A stretch of 64,000 nucleotides of DNA, taken from assembly GCA_963775395.1 (NCBI GenBank), contig CAVZIX010000005.1, positions 1-64,000 on the forward strand, written 5' to 3'. Source of the DNA: JAIBJN01 sp963775395. Its GTDB lineage: Bacteria > Actinomycetota > Thermoleophilia > Gaiellales > Gaiellaceae. Position 1 is the first letter of the stretch. Each line of letters begins with the position of its first letter. A program made the position numbers and the translations under genes. The notes below the pieces were generated by a model, which saw nothing but the letters and a program-made list of their open reading frames with translations, ran no database searches and had not been told where the DNA came from. This document shows positions 55,601 through 63,278 of the stretch, in pieces.

Positions 55601-56652
55601 TTCCGCTGGAGATCGAGATCGACAACACGACGACCAACGTCATCCCGGCGACCTTCGAGAACGGCGTCTGGCGGACGATCGCCGAGATGCCCGGCTCGAA
55701 CCTCCCGGCGGCCTGGAACGACGGTTTCGAGCGCGACGGCTCGAACATCCGCATCCACACGCGCCACCTCTCGATCTTCACGCTCCTCCGGGACGTGCAG
55801 GCACCGACGGTCCCGGGCGGCTTCAAGGGCGTCGTCTCCGGCAAGAACTTCTCGCTCTCCTGGACGGCGGCGAGCGACAACTCGGGCCTCGTCTCGGCCT
55901 ACCGCGTCTACGCGAACGGCGTGCTCGTCAAGACCGTCGACGGTGCAGCCCGCACGGCCTCGATGGGCATGCTCAAGCTGACCGACAAGCGCGGCTTCCA
56001 GGTCGCCGCTGTCGACGAGGCCGGGAACGCGGGCGCGAAGACGAAGGTGCTGAAGATCGTCCCGAAGCTCGCGAAGCTCAAGATGACGGCGGCCATGAAG
56101 GCGCTGAAGGGACGCGGCTTCAAGGTCGGCAAGATCTCCTACGCGGTCTCCAAGACCGTTCCGAAGGGCAAGGTCGTCAAGGGCTCGATCGGCGGCCTCC
56201 AGCCCGCCGGAGCGAAGATCGGCCTCGTCGTCTCGAAGGGCAAGCAGAAGGCGCGCCGGGCTTCCGTCACCCCCGTCCCGCCGACCTCGCCCGGCACGAC
56301 GACGCCTCCCCCGAGCTCCTTCGTCCCGCCGTCGGGCCCGGTCGCGTTCGTCCCGGCCCCCGCCCCGGCCCCGGCTCCGGCGCCGGCTCCCGAGACTGCG
56401 CCGACGACGACGGAGGCCCTCACGCACGGTCAGATCCCGTCGCAGCCTCGCCGCGCCGGACTCAAGGAGCTGCGCCAGGAGCTCGGTTTCGGGCTTCTCA
56501 TGGCCGCCTTCTCGGTTGCGATCGGTTCCGCCCTCCGCGCCCGCCGCTCGAGTGTCCCGGCCGGCGACCAGCCCGGCGAAGAGCTCTTCTGGGATGCCCG
56601 GCTCCTGCACGGCGTCGGCCGCGCCCTGCGCCGCCTCTTCCGCCTCGGCTAG
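43617..56652 (+). CDS. Giant Ig-repeat surface protein with PASTA domain (one apparent frameshift)
   Basis: About 4,344 residues once one base is removed near 52329 (ACCGCAG to ACGCAG, restoring AFTQIRIDTTAP). Order: cytoplasmic lead, one membrane helix (about 27-49), an N-terminal domain, then dozens of Ig-like repeats of several types: GWNAGC...GNYW...FPADGSYTVRVRATD, STFQCRLDGGAWTSCTSP...SHTFDVRATD, and EFQRRPAGGGAWTTIGTDANAP. Chitobiase-like (YYTTDGSVPTTSS) and HYR-like segments follow. The C-terminus has an Fn3-like unit, a PASTA-like domain (MKALKGRGFKVGKISY), a Pro-Ala stretch, a hydrophobic helix and a basic tail. It is probably a cell-surface adhesin or wall-spanning protein held at the membrane. 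No LPXTG motif was seen. Confidence 0.85.
45233..49700 (+). repeat. Alternating Ig-like repeat array (types A and B) within the giant gene
   Basis: At least nine type A units of about 115 codons (GWNAGC, LCGTYSD, SIRQGTGNYW, SFPADGSYTVRVRATD; starting near 45233, 45835, 46190, 46550, 47155, 47515, 48115, 48735 and 49335) alternate with type B units of about 85 codons (STFQCRLDGGAW, SHTFDVRATD; near 45584, 46897, 47860, 48475 and 49085). Further type B units lie at 52955-54520. Two Cys per unit in each type may form intradomain disulfides. Confidence 0.8.
49705..51190 (+). repeat. Near-identical type C Ig repeats within the giant gene
   Basis: Three units near 49705-50000, 50305-50590 and 50895-51190 share long stretches of almost identical DNA (around GTTCCAGCGGCGGCCCG and the following 150 bases). 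Looser relatives lie at 44935-45225, 54525-54815 and 54825-55085. This similarity makes the region prone to recombination and to assembly collapse. Confidence 0.75.
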
Positions 56653-57398
56653 TCGGACACGAGCGCCGTGACGGCGATCGTCGCCGCCACCGCCAGGAGC
56701 GCGACCCCGATCAGCCGCCGCAGCGTCCGCTCGGGCAGCCGCCCCGTATAGCGCGCTCCGAGCCAGGCGCCCGGGAGCGCACCGGCGAGGCTGACGGCGA
56801 GCACGAGCCACTCCACCTCGAGGCGGACGACATGGGCGGCGAAGCCCGCGGCGCCCAGGAAGAACCCGACGACGAGGTTCGTCCCGACGGCCGTGTGGGC
56901 GGGCAGCCCGACGCTGCGCAGGAGCGCGGGCATCCGGAGCGTCCCCAGGATCAGGCCGACCGCCCCGCCCAGCAGGCCGATGACGGCGCCCGAGACCGAG
57001 GCGGCAAGACGCGGCCGGCGCGATGTGGGCGCGGCCCGCAGCTCGAAGAGGATGTCGAGCCCGCTCCACGCGAGCACGATCGCGATGACCGCGAGGAGGG
57101 CGCGTGACGGCACCTCGTGCGCGAAGTAGCCGCCGACGAACGCGCCCACGACGGACGGCGGCGTCATCCACGCCACGATGCGCCAGCTCACCCGGCCCGC
57201 GCGCGCGTGGGCGAGTCCCCCGGAGAAGGCCGCCGCCGCGCTCACGGCGATGTTCGTCCCCGCCGCCGCGGCCGGGCTCCCCGACGCGAGCAGGACGGCG
57301 GGAAGCCGGAGGCTGCCGAGCACGAGCCCGACGATCGACCCGAGAGCCCCGGCCGCGAACGACCCGGCGAACGCGAGCGCGAGCTCGAGCGCCCTCAC
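56649..57398 (-). CDS. TSUP-family membrane permease (TauE/SafE type)
   Basis: A 249-residue membrane protein with about eight spans in two halves, each carrying the family motif: GALGSIVGLVLGSLRLPAVLL...GTNIAVSAAAAFSGG and GLLGGAVGLILGTLRMPALL...GTNLVVGFFLG. TSUP proteins move organic or sulfur-containing anions; the substrate is unknown here. GTG 57398 lies 15 bases after the adenosyltransferase stop, so they are likely cotranscribed. Its stop overlaps the end of the giant gene. Confidence 0.88.
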   Translation of the reverse strand: MRALELALAFAGSFAAGALGSIVGLVLGSLRLPAVLLASGSPAAAAGTNIAVSAAAAFSGGLAHARAGRVSWRIVAWMTPPSVVGAFVGGYFAHEVPSRALLAVIAIVLAWSGLDILFELRAAPTSRRPRLAASVSGAVIGLLGGAVGLILGTLRMPALLRSVGLPAHTAVGTNLVVGFFLGAAGFAAHVVRLEVEWLVLAVSLAGALPGAWLGARYTGRLPERTLRRLIGVALLAVAATIAVTALVSD

Positions 57399-57413
57399 GT
57401 CGGCGGCTCTCGT

Positions 57414-57992
57414 CTAGGTCGCGCCGCCGGGACGCCAGAGGGGCTCTGGAGTCCCCGAGTTGGCCGCGCGGGCGAGGATGAAGAGGAGATCGGAGAGGCG
57501 GTTCAGGTACGCGAGCGCGGCCGGGTTGACGCTGCCCTTGCCAGCCAGGTCGACGGCGAGGCGCTCGGCCCGCCGGCAGACGGATCTTGCGACGTGCAGG
57601 CGCGACGCTGCCTCCGTCCCGCCGGGGAGGATGAAGCTCTTCAGCGGCTCCAGGCTCTCGTTGACGAAATCGCACAGCTCCTCGAGGCGCTCCACCTGCT
57701 CGGTGGTGACCCGCAGCCGCTCGCGCTCGTCCTCGAGCGGCACCGAGAGGTCGGCGCCGAGGTCGAAGAGGTCGTTCTGGACCTGCTCGAGCCAGGGGCG
57801 GAACTCCGCCGGGAGCTCACCGGCAAGCGCCAGCCCGAGGAGCGAGTTGAGCTCGTCCACCGCGCCGTAGGCCTCGATGCGGGGATCGGTCTTCGGGACG
57901 CGGCTCCCATCGCCGAGGCTCGTCTCCCCTGCATCCCCGGCGCGGGTGTAGATCCGCGTCAACCGAACTGGCTCGTCGCGCCGGCGCCCCAC
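57414..57992 (-). CDS. Cob(I)alamin adenosyltransferase, PduO type
   Basis: A 192-residue ATP:cob(I)alamin adenosyltransferase making the coenzyme B12 needed by methylmalonyl-CoA mutase. Family motifs: RIYTRAGDAGETSLGDGSRVPKTDPRIEAYGAVDELNS (ATP site), VQNDLFDLGADLSVP, FILPGGTEAASRLHVARSVCRRAER and NRLSDLLFILAR. The catalytic Arg of RxxxRRAE type is seen in RSVCRRAER. It supports the presence of a working B12-dependent mutase (subunits at 2510 and 41740). Confidence 0.93.
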   Translation of the reverse strand: MGRRRDEPVRLTRIYTRAGDAGETSLGDGSRVPKTDPRIEAYGAVDELNSLLGLALAGELPAEFRPWLEQVQNDLFDLGADLSVPLEDERERLRVTTEQVERLEELCDFVNESLEPLKSFILPGGTEAASRLHVARSVCRRAERLAVDLAGKGSVNPAALAYLNRLSDLLFILARAANSGTPEPLWRPGGAT

Positions 57993-58022
57993 GCGGGCGA
58001 GTATAGAGCCCGGTCCGCCGCG

Positions 58023-58733
58023 CTAGACGCGCGGCTGCGGGATCTTCACCGGCTCGTTGACGCCGGTGATCGTGAAGTCGAGGTGCATGTCGGCGCTCTG
58101 GCCGCCGGCCTCGATCGTCATGTCGACGAGCGTGTGGAGCGGCAGGTGGCTGCGCTCGGAGACGTAGAGCACGACGCGCGTGTCGCCCAGGCCGTCGAGC
58201 ACCTGGGACGCGTCGCTCCCGCCCAGGAGCGGGCCAAACTGGCCGAGCATGCCCTCGACCATCGCGCTGGTGTCGAGGACGCCGGTCAGCTTCGCCGCCG
58301 GCTCGCCTGCGACCTGCTGCCCTTCCTCGACCTTGACGTCCTTCACGTACGGCGTGAAGTCGAACTGCTCCAGGCCGGTCGCCTGGCCTGCCGGCGCGAC
58401 CGAGCGCGTCCACGCGCCGTCGCCCATCTTCGTCCAGACGACGTCGCCGCGCGTGACCACGGAGAGCGGAAAGCCGGGAATGCCCTCGGCCTGCATGGTG
58501 ACGATCGACGCCGGCGTGCCTGTCTGGCGGCCGGCGCCCGTCATCGTGAACGTGAAGCTGCCGGCGGGCATCTCCATCGTCATCCGGCCCGCGAAGCGGA
58601 AGGTCTCGACCTGGGCGAGCGCCTGGTTCGACTGGGTGAGGAGCTCCTGCGCGCGCTGGCCGTCCGCGCCCGCGCAGCCGGCGACGCCCAGAGACGCCAG
58701 CAGAAGGGTCGCGAGAAGGGCGACTCTGCGCAT
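58023..58733 (-). CDS. LppX/LprAFG-like lipoprotein
   Basis: A 236-residue lipoprotein. Signal peptide and lipobox are clear (RRVALLATLLLASLGVAGC, lipidated Cys at 20). The body is beta-rich with GRMTMEMPAGSFTFTMTG, GDVVWTKMGDGAWTRS and LYVSERSHLPLHTLVDM, as in LolA/LppX-type lipid-binding lipoproteins. It may carry lipids or bind a hydrophobic ligand outside the membrane. An uninterrupted frame joins it to the upstream response regulator gene only because of the apparent frameshift there; ATG 58733 is its own start. Confidence 0.82.
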   Translation of the reverse strand: MRRVALLATLLLASLGVAGCAGADGQRAQELLTQSNQALAQVETFRFAGRMTMEMPAGSFTFTMTGAGRQTGTPASIVTMQAEGIPGFPLSVVTRGDVVWTKMGDGAWTRSVAPAGQATGLEQFDFTPYVKDVKVEEGQQVAGEPAAKLTGVLDTSAMVEGMLGQFGPLLGGSDASQVLDGLGDTRVVLYVSERSHLPLHTLVDMTIEAGGQSADMHLDFTITGVNEPVKIPQPRV

Positions 58734-58786
58734 GAAAACGTGATCGGCGCCGTCGCCGCCCCTTCGTGAGACTCGAATGAGTGAAG

Positions 58787-59855
58787 CTACGCCGCGAGCT
58801 CGGAGCGAACGAGGCGGAGGGCGTCTTCGCGCTCGACGAACGGCCCGCACCACGCCCGGGTCGAACTGTGCCTCGGACTGCGCAAGCACTTCCTTGCCGG
58901 CCGTGGCCCACGAGAGCGCCGGGCGGTAGGGCCGGTCGCTCGTCATGGCGTCGAGCGCGTCGGCGACCGCGAAGATGCGCGCCGCGAGCGGAATGTCGGT
59001 GCCCGAGATCCCGTCGGGATAGCCACTGCCGTCCCAGCGCTCGTGGTGCGAGCGCACGATGTGGAGCCCTTCGCCGCGGAGGAAGGCCACGCCGCCGAGC
59101 ATCTGCTCGCCGAGGAGCGTGTGCGTCCGCATGAGCCGTGTCTCCCCTTCGTTCAGCGGCCCGGGCTTCTGGAGGATGCGGTCGGGGATCCCGATCTTGC
59201 CGACGTCGTGGAGGAGGAAGCCGTACTCGGCGCTCGGGTCGTCGATCAGGTCCGGGCTGACCTTGCGGGCCAGCTCGAGCGCGTAGCGCTGGACGCGCTG
59301 GGAGTGGGCTCGCGTGCCCGTGTCCTTCGACTCGAGCGCGCTCGCCAGCGCGGCGACGGTCTCCTGGTAGGCGTTCTGAAGCAGCGCCCGCTGCCCCCGC
59401 TCGATCTCCAGCAGGTGGCGGAGGTCGCGCGCGTAGAGGAGAAGCTGCTGCTCGTCGCCCTTTCGCTCGCCCGAGAGCGGGGGCGGCACGGCCTCGACAC
59501 TGCCGGTCAGGCGCTCGACGACGTCGAGCAGCTCCAGAGGGCTGAACGGCTTCCGCAGGTACGCGTCCGCGTCGCCCGACTCGCCGGCGAGCGCAAGGTC
59601 GCTGACGGAGCCCGAGAGGAGGACGATCGCAACGCTCTGCGTCACGGGATCGGCCTTCACGCGCCGGCAGAGCTCGAGCCCGCCCATCCCCGGCATGCTC
59701 ACGTCGAGGACGATCGCGTCCGGTCGCCTCAGCTCGACGATGTCGAGCGCAGCCTCCGCGGTCGAGGCTTCCTCCACGTCGACGTCCACGACCTCGAACG
59801 TCGTGCGGAGCAAGGCACGGAAAGCATCATCGTCGTCAACGATCAGAAGGCGCAC
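58787..59855 (-). CDS. Response regulator with HD-GYP domain (apparent frameshift near 3' end)
   Basis: A 355-residue receiver plus HD-GYP protein, a likely cyclic-di-GMP phosphodiesterase. The receiver has LLIVDDDDA, the phospho-acceptor Asp in AIVLDVSMPGMGG and the Lys in YLRKPFSP. The HD-GYP domain has SALESKDTGTRAHSQRV, LLHDVGKIGIPD, HHERWDGSGYPDG and AVADALDAMTSDRPYRPA. The frame shifts near 58842-58846; removing one base gives DPGVVRAFVEREDALRLVRSELAA and a stop at 58787. Without the repair the frame runs on into the lipoprotein gene. Confidence 0.88.
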
Positions 59856-59899
59856 TGGCGGCTCGGCTCCTGGTATTCGCTGGTACGACCCTTATCGGT

Positions 59900-59933
59900 T
59901 TTCCAGGTCTACCTCATTAAGGACGACCTGAAA
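59900..59933. promoter_or_regulatory. Inverted repeat upstream of the HD-GYP gene
   Basis: TTTcCAGGTC (59900-59909) and GACCTGAAA (59925-59933) form a nearly perfect inverted repeat with a 15-base spacer, 45 bases before the regulator start. It may be an operator or part of a promoter. Confidence 0.35.
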
Positions 59934-59948
59934 GCGAATTTCCTGCTG

Positions 59949-60797
59949 TCAAGGGTACTCGTAGAAACCCTGGCCGCTCTTGCGGCCGAGGCGCCCGGCG
60001 GCGACGTGCTCGCGCAGGAGCGGGCAGGGCTCGTACTTCGAGTCGCCGAGCCCGTCCCGGAGGACCTCCATGATCGACACGCACGTATCGAGGCCGATGA
60101 GATCGGCGAGCGCCAAGGGCCCCATGGGGTGGTTGAAGCCCAGCTTCGCGATCGTGTCGATCGCGTCCGCCTCCGCAACGCCGTCGGCGAGGGCGTACGC
60201 AGCCTCGTTGATCAACGGCATGAGGATCCGGTTCGAGACGAACCCTGGGAAGTCGTTCACCTCGGCAGGCGTCTTCCCGAGCTCGCGTGCGAGCTCGGCG
60301 ATCTCGCTCACCGTCTCGCCCGACGTGGCCGGCCCGCGCACGACCTCGACGAGGTCCATGACCGGCACCGGGTTGAAGAAGTGCATCCCGATCACGCGCT
60401 CCGGCCTGCCGGTCACCTCGGCGAGCGAGGCGATGGGGATCGAGGACGTGTTCGAGGCCAGCACCGCCTCGGGGCCGAGCGCGGCGTCCGCGCGGCGGAA
60501 GACATCCTGCTTCACACCGGCGTCCTCGACGACTGCCTCCACCATCAGGTCGGCGTCGACGAGGTCGTCGACGGGCTCGACTCGCGAGAGGACGTCGTCC
60601 GGGTCGTGCGGTGCGCCCTTGGCCGCCAGCTTCTCGAGGCTCTTCCGCATGCCGGCGAGCCCCTTCTCGACGGCGCCGGGGGCGGCGTCGTGGAGAAAGA
60701 CGCGACGGCCGGAAGCCGCCATCACCTGCGCGATCCCGCCCCCCATCTGGCCGGCTCCGACGACGAGGACCCGCTCCCGCTTCACGGCGGAGGACAC
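59949..60797 (-). CDS. 3-hydroxyacyl-CoA dehydrogenase
   Basis: A 282-residue single-function NAD-dependent enzyme of the 3-hydroxybutyryl-CoA dehydrogenase type. The dinucleotide fold is VLVVGAGQMGGGIAQVMAASG; the catalytic His and Glu are in IGMHFFNPVPVMDLVEVV, and the C-terminal domain has DFPGFVSNRILMPLINEA and LGFNHPMGPLALADLIGLD. It ends GRKSGQGFYEYP, typical of PaaH/Hbd. GTG 60797 or GTG 60785 may be the start. With the thiolase and the hydratase at 1579 it completes three steps of beta-oxidation or butanoate metabolism. Confidence 0.92.
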   Translation of the reverse strand: MSSAVKRERVLVVGAGQMGGGIAQVMAASGRRVFLHDAAPGAVEKGLAGMRKSLEKLAAKGAPHDPDDVLSRVEPVDDLVDADLMVEAVVEDAGVKQDVFRRADAALGPEAVLASNTSSIPIASLAEVTGRPERVIGMHFFNPVPVMDLVEVVRGPATSGETVSEIAELARELGKTPAEVNDFPGFVSNRILMPLINEAAYALADGVAEADAIDTIAKLGFNHPMGPLALADLIGLDTCVSIMEVLRDGLGDSKYEPCPLLREHVAAGRLGRKSGQGFYEYP

Positions 60798-60836
60798 TAC
60801 TGGAACCCGTGCCGATTCGATGGTGTACTGAGAGTG

Positions 60837-62102
60837 ATGTTCCGTTCGCTCGCCCTCACCGGCGCCGCCTGGCTCACCCTTGCCGCCTGCGGCGGGACCG
60901 ACGAGGCCGCGCCGCCCCCTCCACCCCCTGCCGCGCCAGCGCCGAGCGACGCGGTGCTCGCCGCCTGGAGCGACGCGAACGGTAGCGAGCTCTTCTGGGC
61001 CGACGGCCGCACGCTCGAGCCGGTGAACCAGAGTTCCTACCCCATCCCGTTCTTCCACGGCGCCGCCGAGCGCTCGCCCGACGGCGCGATGCTCGCGTTG
61101 GGCGGCAGCGAGACGGCCGTGGTCGACATCGTCGATCTGAAGCGCATGCGGTCGACGGGGTCGATCGAGCTGACGCCGGGAACGACGGTCGACCGGCTGC
61201 ACTGGCCCGAGACCGACCGGATCCTGGCCAGTCTGTGGGGCGAGCAGCCGCAGGTCGCCGCGCTCCAGCCCGGCGCGCGCAAGCCGATCGCCGTCCACGA
61301 CCTCGACGGGATGATCCTCAAGACCAGTCCGGCGGGCGACAAGCTCGCGATTCTGCTCGCGCCCGCCGACCGGATCGGCCCAGCCCGGCTCGCGCTCTTC
61401 GACGGCGACGAGGTGCGGTACGTCGACCTCCCGGGCGTGCGGGCCGGATGGGACGAGTCAGGGGAGCAGGAGGACTACCGCGCACGCCAGCTCGTCCCGG
61501 CCCTCGCGGTCGATCCTTCGGGAAGCCGCGCAGTCGTCATCGCGCCCGGCAACCGGGCCGTCGAGGTCGACCTCGCGAGCCTGACCACGACCTCGCACGA
61601 CCTCGTCCAGGCGGCCTCTCTCCTCGAGCGCTTCCGCAACTGGCTCGAGCCGGGTGCGTGGGCGAAGATGATCGACGGCCCGGAGCTGAACGCTGTCTGG
61701 CTCCCCACCGGCCTGATCGCGCTCAGCGGCGTGACCTACACGACCGAGGGCGATTCGGTGCGCGCGATTCCGGCGGGCCTTGGGCTCGTCGACCCCGCCA
61801 ACTGGAGCCTCCGCCACGTCAGCGACGCGCCGGCCTGGGTGACGGTGCGCGGCGATGCCTTGCTGGGGTCAGCGTGGAACGAGGACTCGAGCGCGCAGTC
61901 CATGCACGTCTTCGGCCCCGACGGGACGCCACGCTTCGAGCTCGAGCGGCCCGGTCAGGCCGACCTCTCACAGACCGCAGGCGAGCACCTCTACGTCTCC
62001 ACGCAGGATGGCCGGAAGTTCGAGATCGTCGACCTCGCGACCGGCGAGACGGTCGGCCGGGCCGCGCCGGAGCGCCCGGCGTACATCGTCTTCACCGAGT
62101 AG
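60837..62102 (+). CDS. Beta-propeller-like lipoprotein
   Basis: A 421-residue lipoprotein: signal peptide with lipobox LTLAAC (Cys18), then a Pro/Ala linker. The body consists of repeated beta-strand units (ERSPDGAMLALGGSETAVVDIVDLKRMRS, DGMILKTSPAGDKLAILLAPADR, QLVPALAVDPSGSRAVVIAPGNRAVEVDL, QTAGEHLYVSTQDGRKFEIVDLATGETVG) that look like WD40/YncE-type propeller blades. No enzyme motif was seen; binding or sensing outside the membrane is possible. It is divergent from the dehydrogenase and its stop lies next to that of the thiolase gene. Confidence 0.75.
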   Translation: MFRSLALTGAAWLTLAACGGTDEAAPPPPPPAAPAPSDAVLAAWSDANGSELFWADGRTLEPVNQSSYPIPFFHGAAERSPDGAMLALGGSETAVVDIVDLKRMRSTGSIELTPGTTVDRLHWPETDRILASLWGEQPQVAALQPGARKPIAVHDLDGMILKTSPAGDKLAILLAPADRIGPARLALFDGDEVRYVDLPGVRAGWDESGEQEDYRARQLVPALAVDPSGSRAVVIAPGNRAVEVDLASLTTTSHDLVQAASLLERFRNWLEPGAWAKMIDGPELNAVWLPTGLIALSGVTYTTEGDSVRAIPAGLGLVDPANWSLRHVSDAPAWVTVRGDALLGSAWNEDSSAQSMHVFGPDGTPRFELERPGQADLSQTAGEHLYVSTQDGRKFEIVDLATGETVGRAAPERPAYIVFTE

Positions 62103-62103
62103 C

Positions 62104-63255
62104 TCAGACTTCGAGCAGCAGGGCGTCGCCCTGGCCGCCGCCCGAGCAGATGGCAGCAAGGCCGAGCCCGCCGCCGTTGCGGCGCAGCTCGTAGATCAAC
62201 GTGCCGAGGATGCGCGCGCCCGAGGCTCCGACCGGGTGCCCGAGCGCGACGGCGCCGCCGTTCACGTTCACCTTCTCGGGGTCGGCGCCGAGCATCTTCA
62301 CGGAGTTGACGGTGACCGACGAGAACGCCTCGTTGATCTCGACGCGCTCGACGTCGTCGATCGTCTTGCCGGCCTTCTCGAGCGCTTTGGCGGCCGCCTT
62401 GGCCGGCGTGCGCGCGAGGTAGGCGTACTCGTCGGCGATGTAGGCGCTGGAGACGATGGTGGCGAGGATCTCGAGCCCGCGCTTCTGTGCGAACTCCTCG
62501 CTCGTGACCACGAGCGCCCCCGCCCCGTCGTTGACGCCGGGAGCGTTGCCGGCCGTCGTCGTCCCTTCGGGGTCGAAGACGGGCTTGAGGCTCGCGAGCT
62601 TCTCGAGGGACGTGTCGGCGCGAGGCGCCTCGTCGGCCTCGACGCCGTTCACCGAGACGAGCTCGTCTGCGAACTTGCCCGACTCGCCTGCGGCCACGGC
62701 CCTCTGGTGCGAGCGGAGCGCCCACTCGTCCTGCTCCTCGCGCGTGATGCCGAGCTCGCGCGAGACGAACGACGCCTGCTCGACCATGTGCTTGCCGTCG
62801 AACGAGGAGACCAGGCCGTCGTGGAGCATGAGGTCGATCACGGCTCCGTCGCCGAGCCGGTAGCCGAAGCGCGCCTGCTTGAGGATGTAGGGCGCGTTCG
62901 ACATCGACTCCATGCCGCCGGCGACGATCACGTCGTGGTCGCCGGCGCGGATCATCTGGTCGGCGATCTCGACCGCGCGCACGCTCGAGGCGCACACCTT
63001 GTTGATCGTGTCGCTCGGAACCTCCTTCGGCAAGCCGGCACCGACGGCCGCCTGGCGGGCCGGCGCCTGGCCGGCGCCTCCCTGAAGAACATGGCCCATG
63101 ATCACGTACTCCACCTCGTCGTCGCGCACGTCGACGCGGTCGAGGGCTCCGCGGATCGCGATCGCCCCGAGCTGCGGCGCCTCGTGGTCGCGCAAGCCGC
63201 CTCCGAGCTTCCCGAAGGGGGTGCGAACGGCCGAGACGATGACTGAGCGGGCCAC
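62104..63255 (-). CDS. Acetyl-CoA acetyltransferase (thiolase)
   Basis: A 383-residue biosynthetic-type thiolase. The nucleophile is Cys88 in NKVCASSVRAVEIA, His is in GGAVALGHPVGASGARIL, and the acid/base Cys is in AICSGGGQGDALL; also EINEAFSS. It condenses two acetyl-CoA or cleaves acetoacetyl-CoA. It starts GTG 63255, with no good alternative, and is cotranscribable with the downstream dehydrogenase only if the intervening plus-strand lipoprotein is crossed, which is unlikely. Confidence 0.93.
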   Translation of the reverse strand: MARSVIVSAVRTPFGKLGGGLRDHEAPQLGAIAIRGALDRVDVRDDEVEYVIMGHVLQGGAGQAPARQAAVGAGLPKEVPSDTINKVCASSVRAVEIADQMIRAGDHDVIVAGGMESMSNAPYILKQARFGYRLGDGAVIDLMLHDGLVSSFDGKHMVEQASFVSRELGITREEQDEWALRSHQRAVAAGESGKFADELVSVNGVEADEAPRADTSLEKLASLKPVFDPEGTTTAGNAPGVNDGAGALVVTSEEFAQKRGLEILATIVSSAYIADEYAYLARTPAKAAAKALEKAGKTIDDVERVEINEAFSSVTVNSVKMLGADPEKVNVNGGAVALGHPVGASGARILGTLIYELRRNGGGLGLAAICSGGGQGDALLLEV

Positions 63256-63278
63256 GGAAATCAGCCTACCAACGGGGA

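Noticed and set aside
43617..56652. CRISPR or satellite-type DNA repeats
   Set aside because: The periodicity comes from protein-coding Ig-like units of 85-115 codons, not short palindromic repeats with spacers.
58023..59855. An apparent fusion of response regulator, HD-GYP and lipoprotein
   Set aside because: The join is an Arg-rich out-of-frame stretch caused by one extra base; the lipoprotein has its own start and signal peptide.
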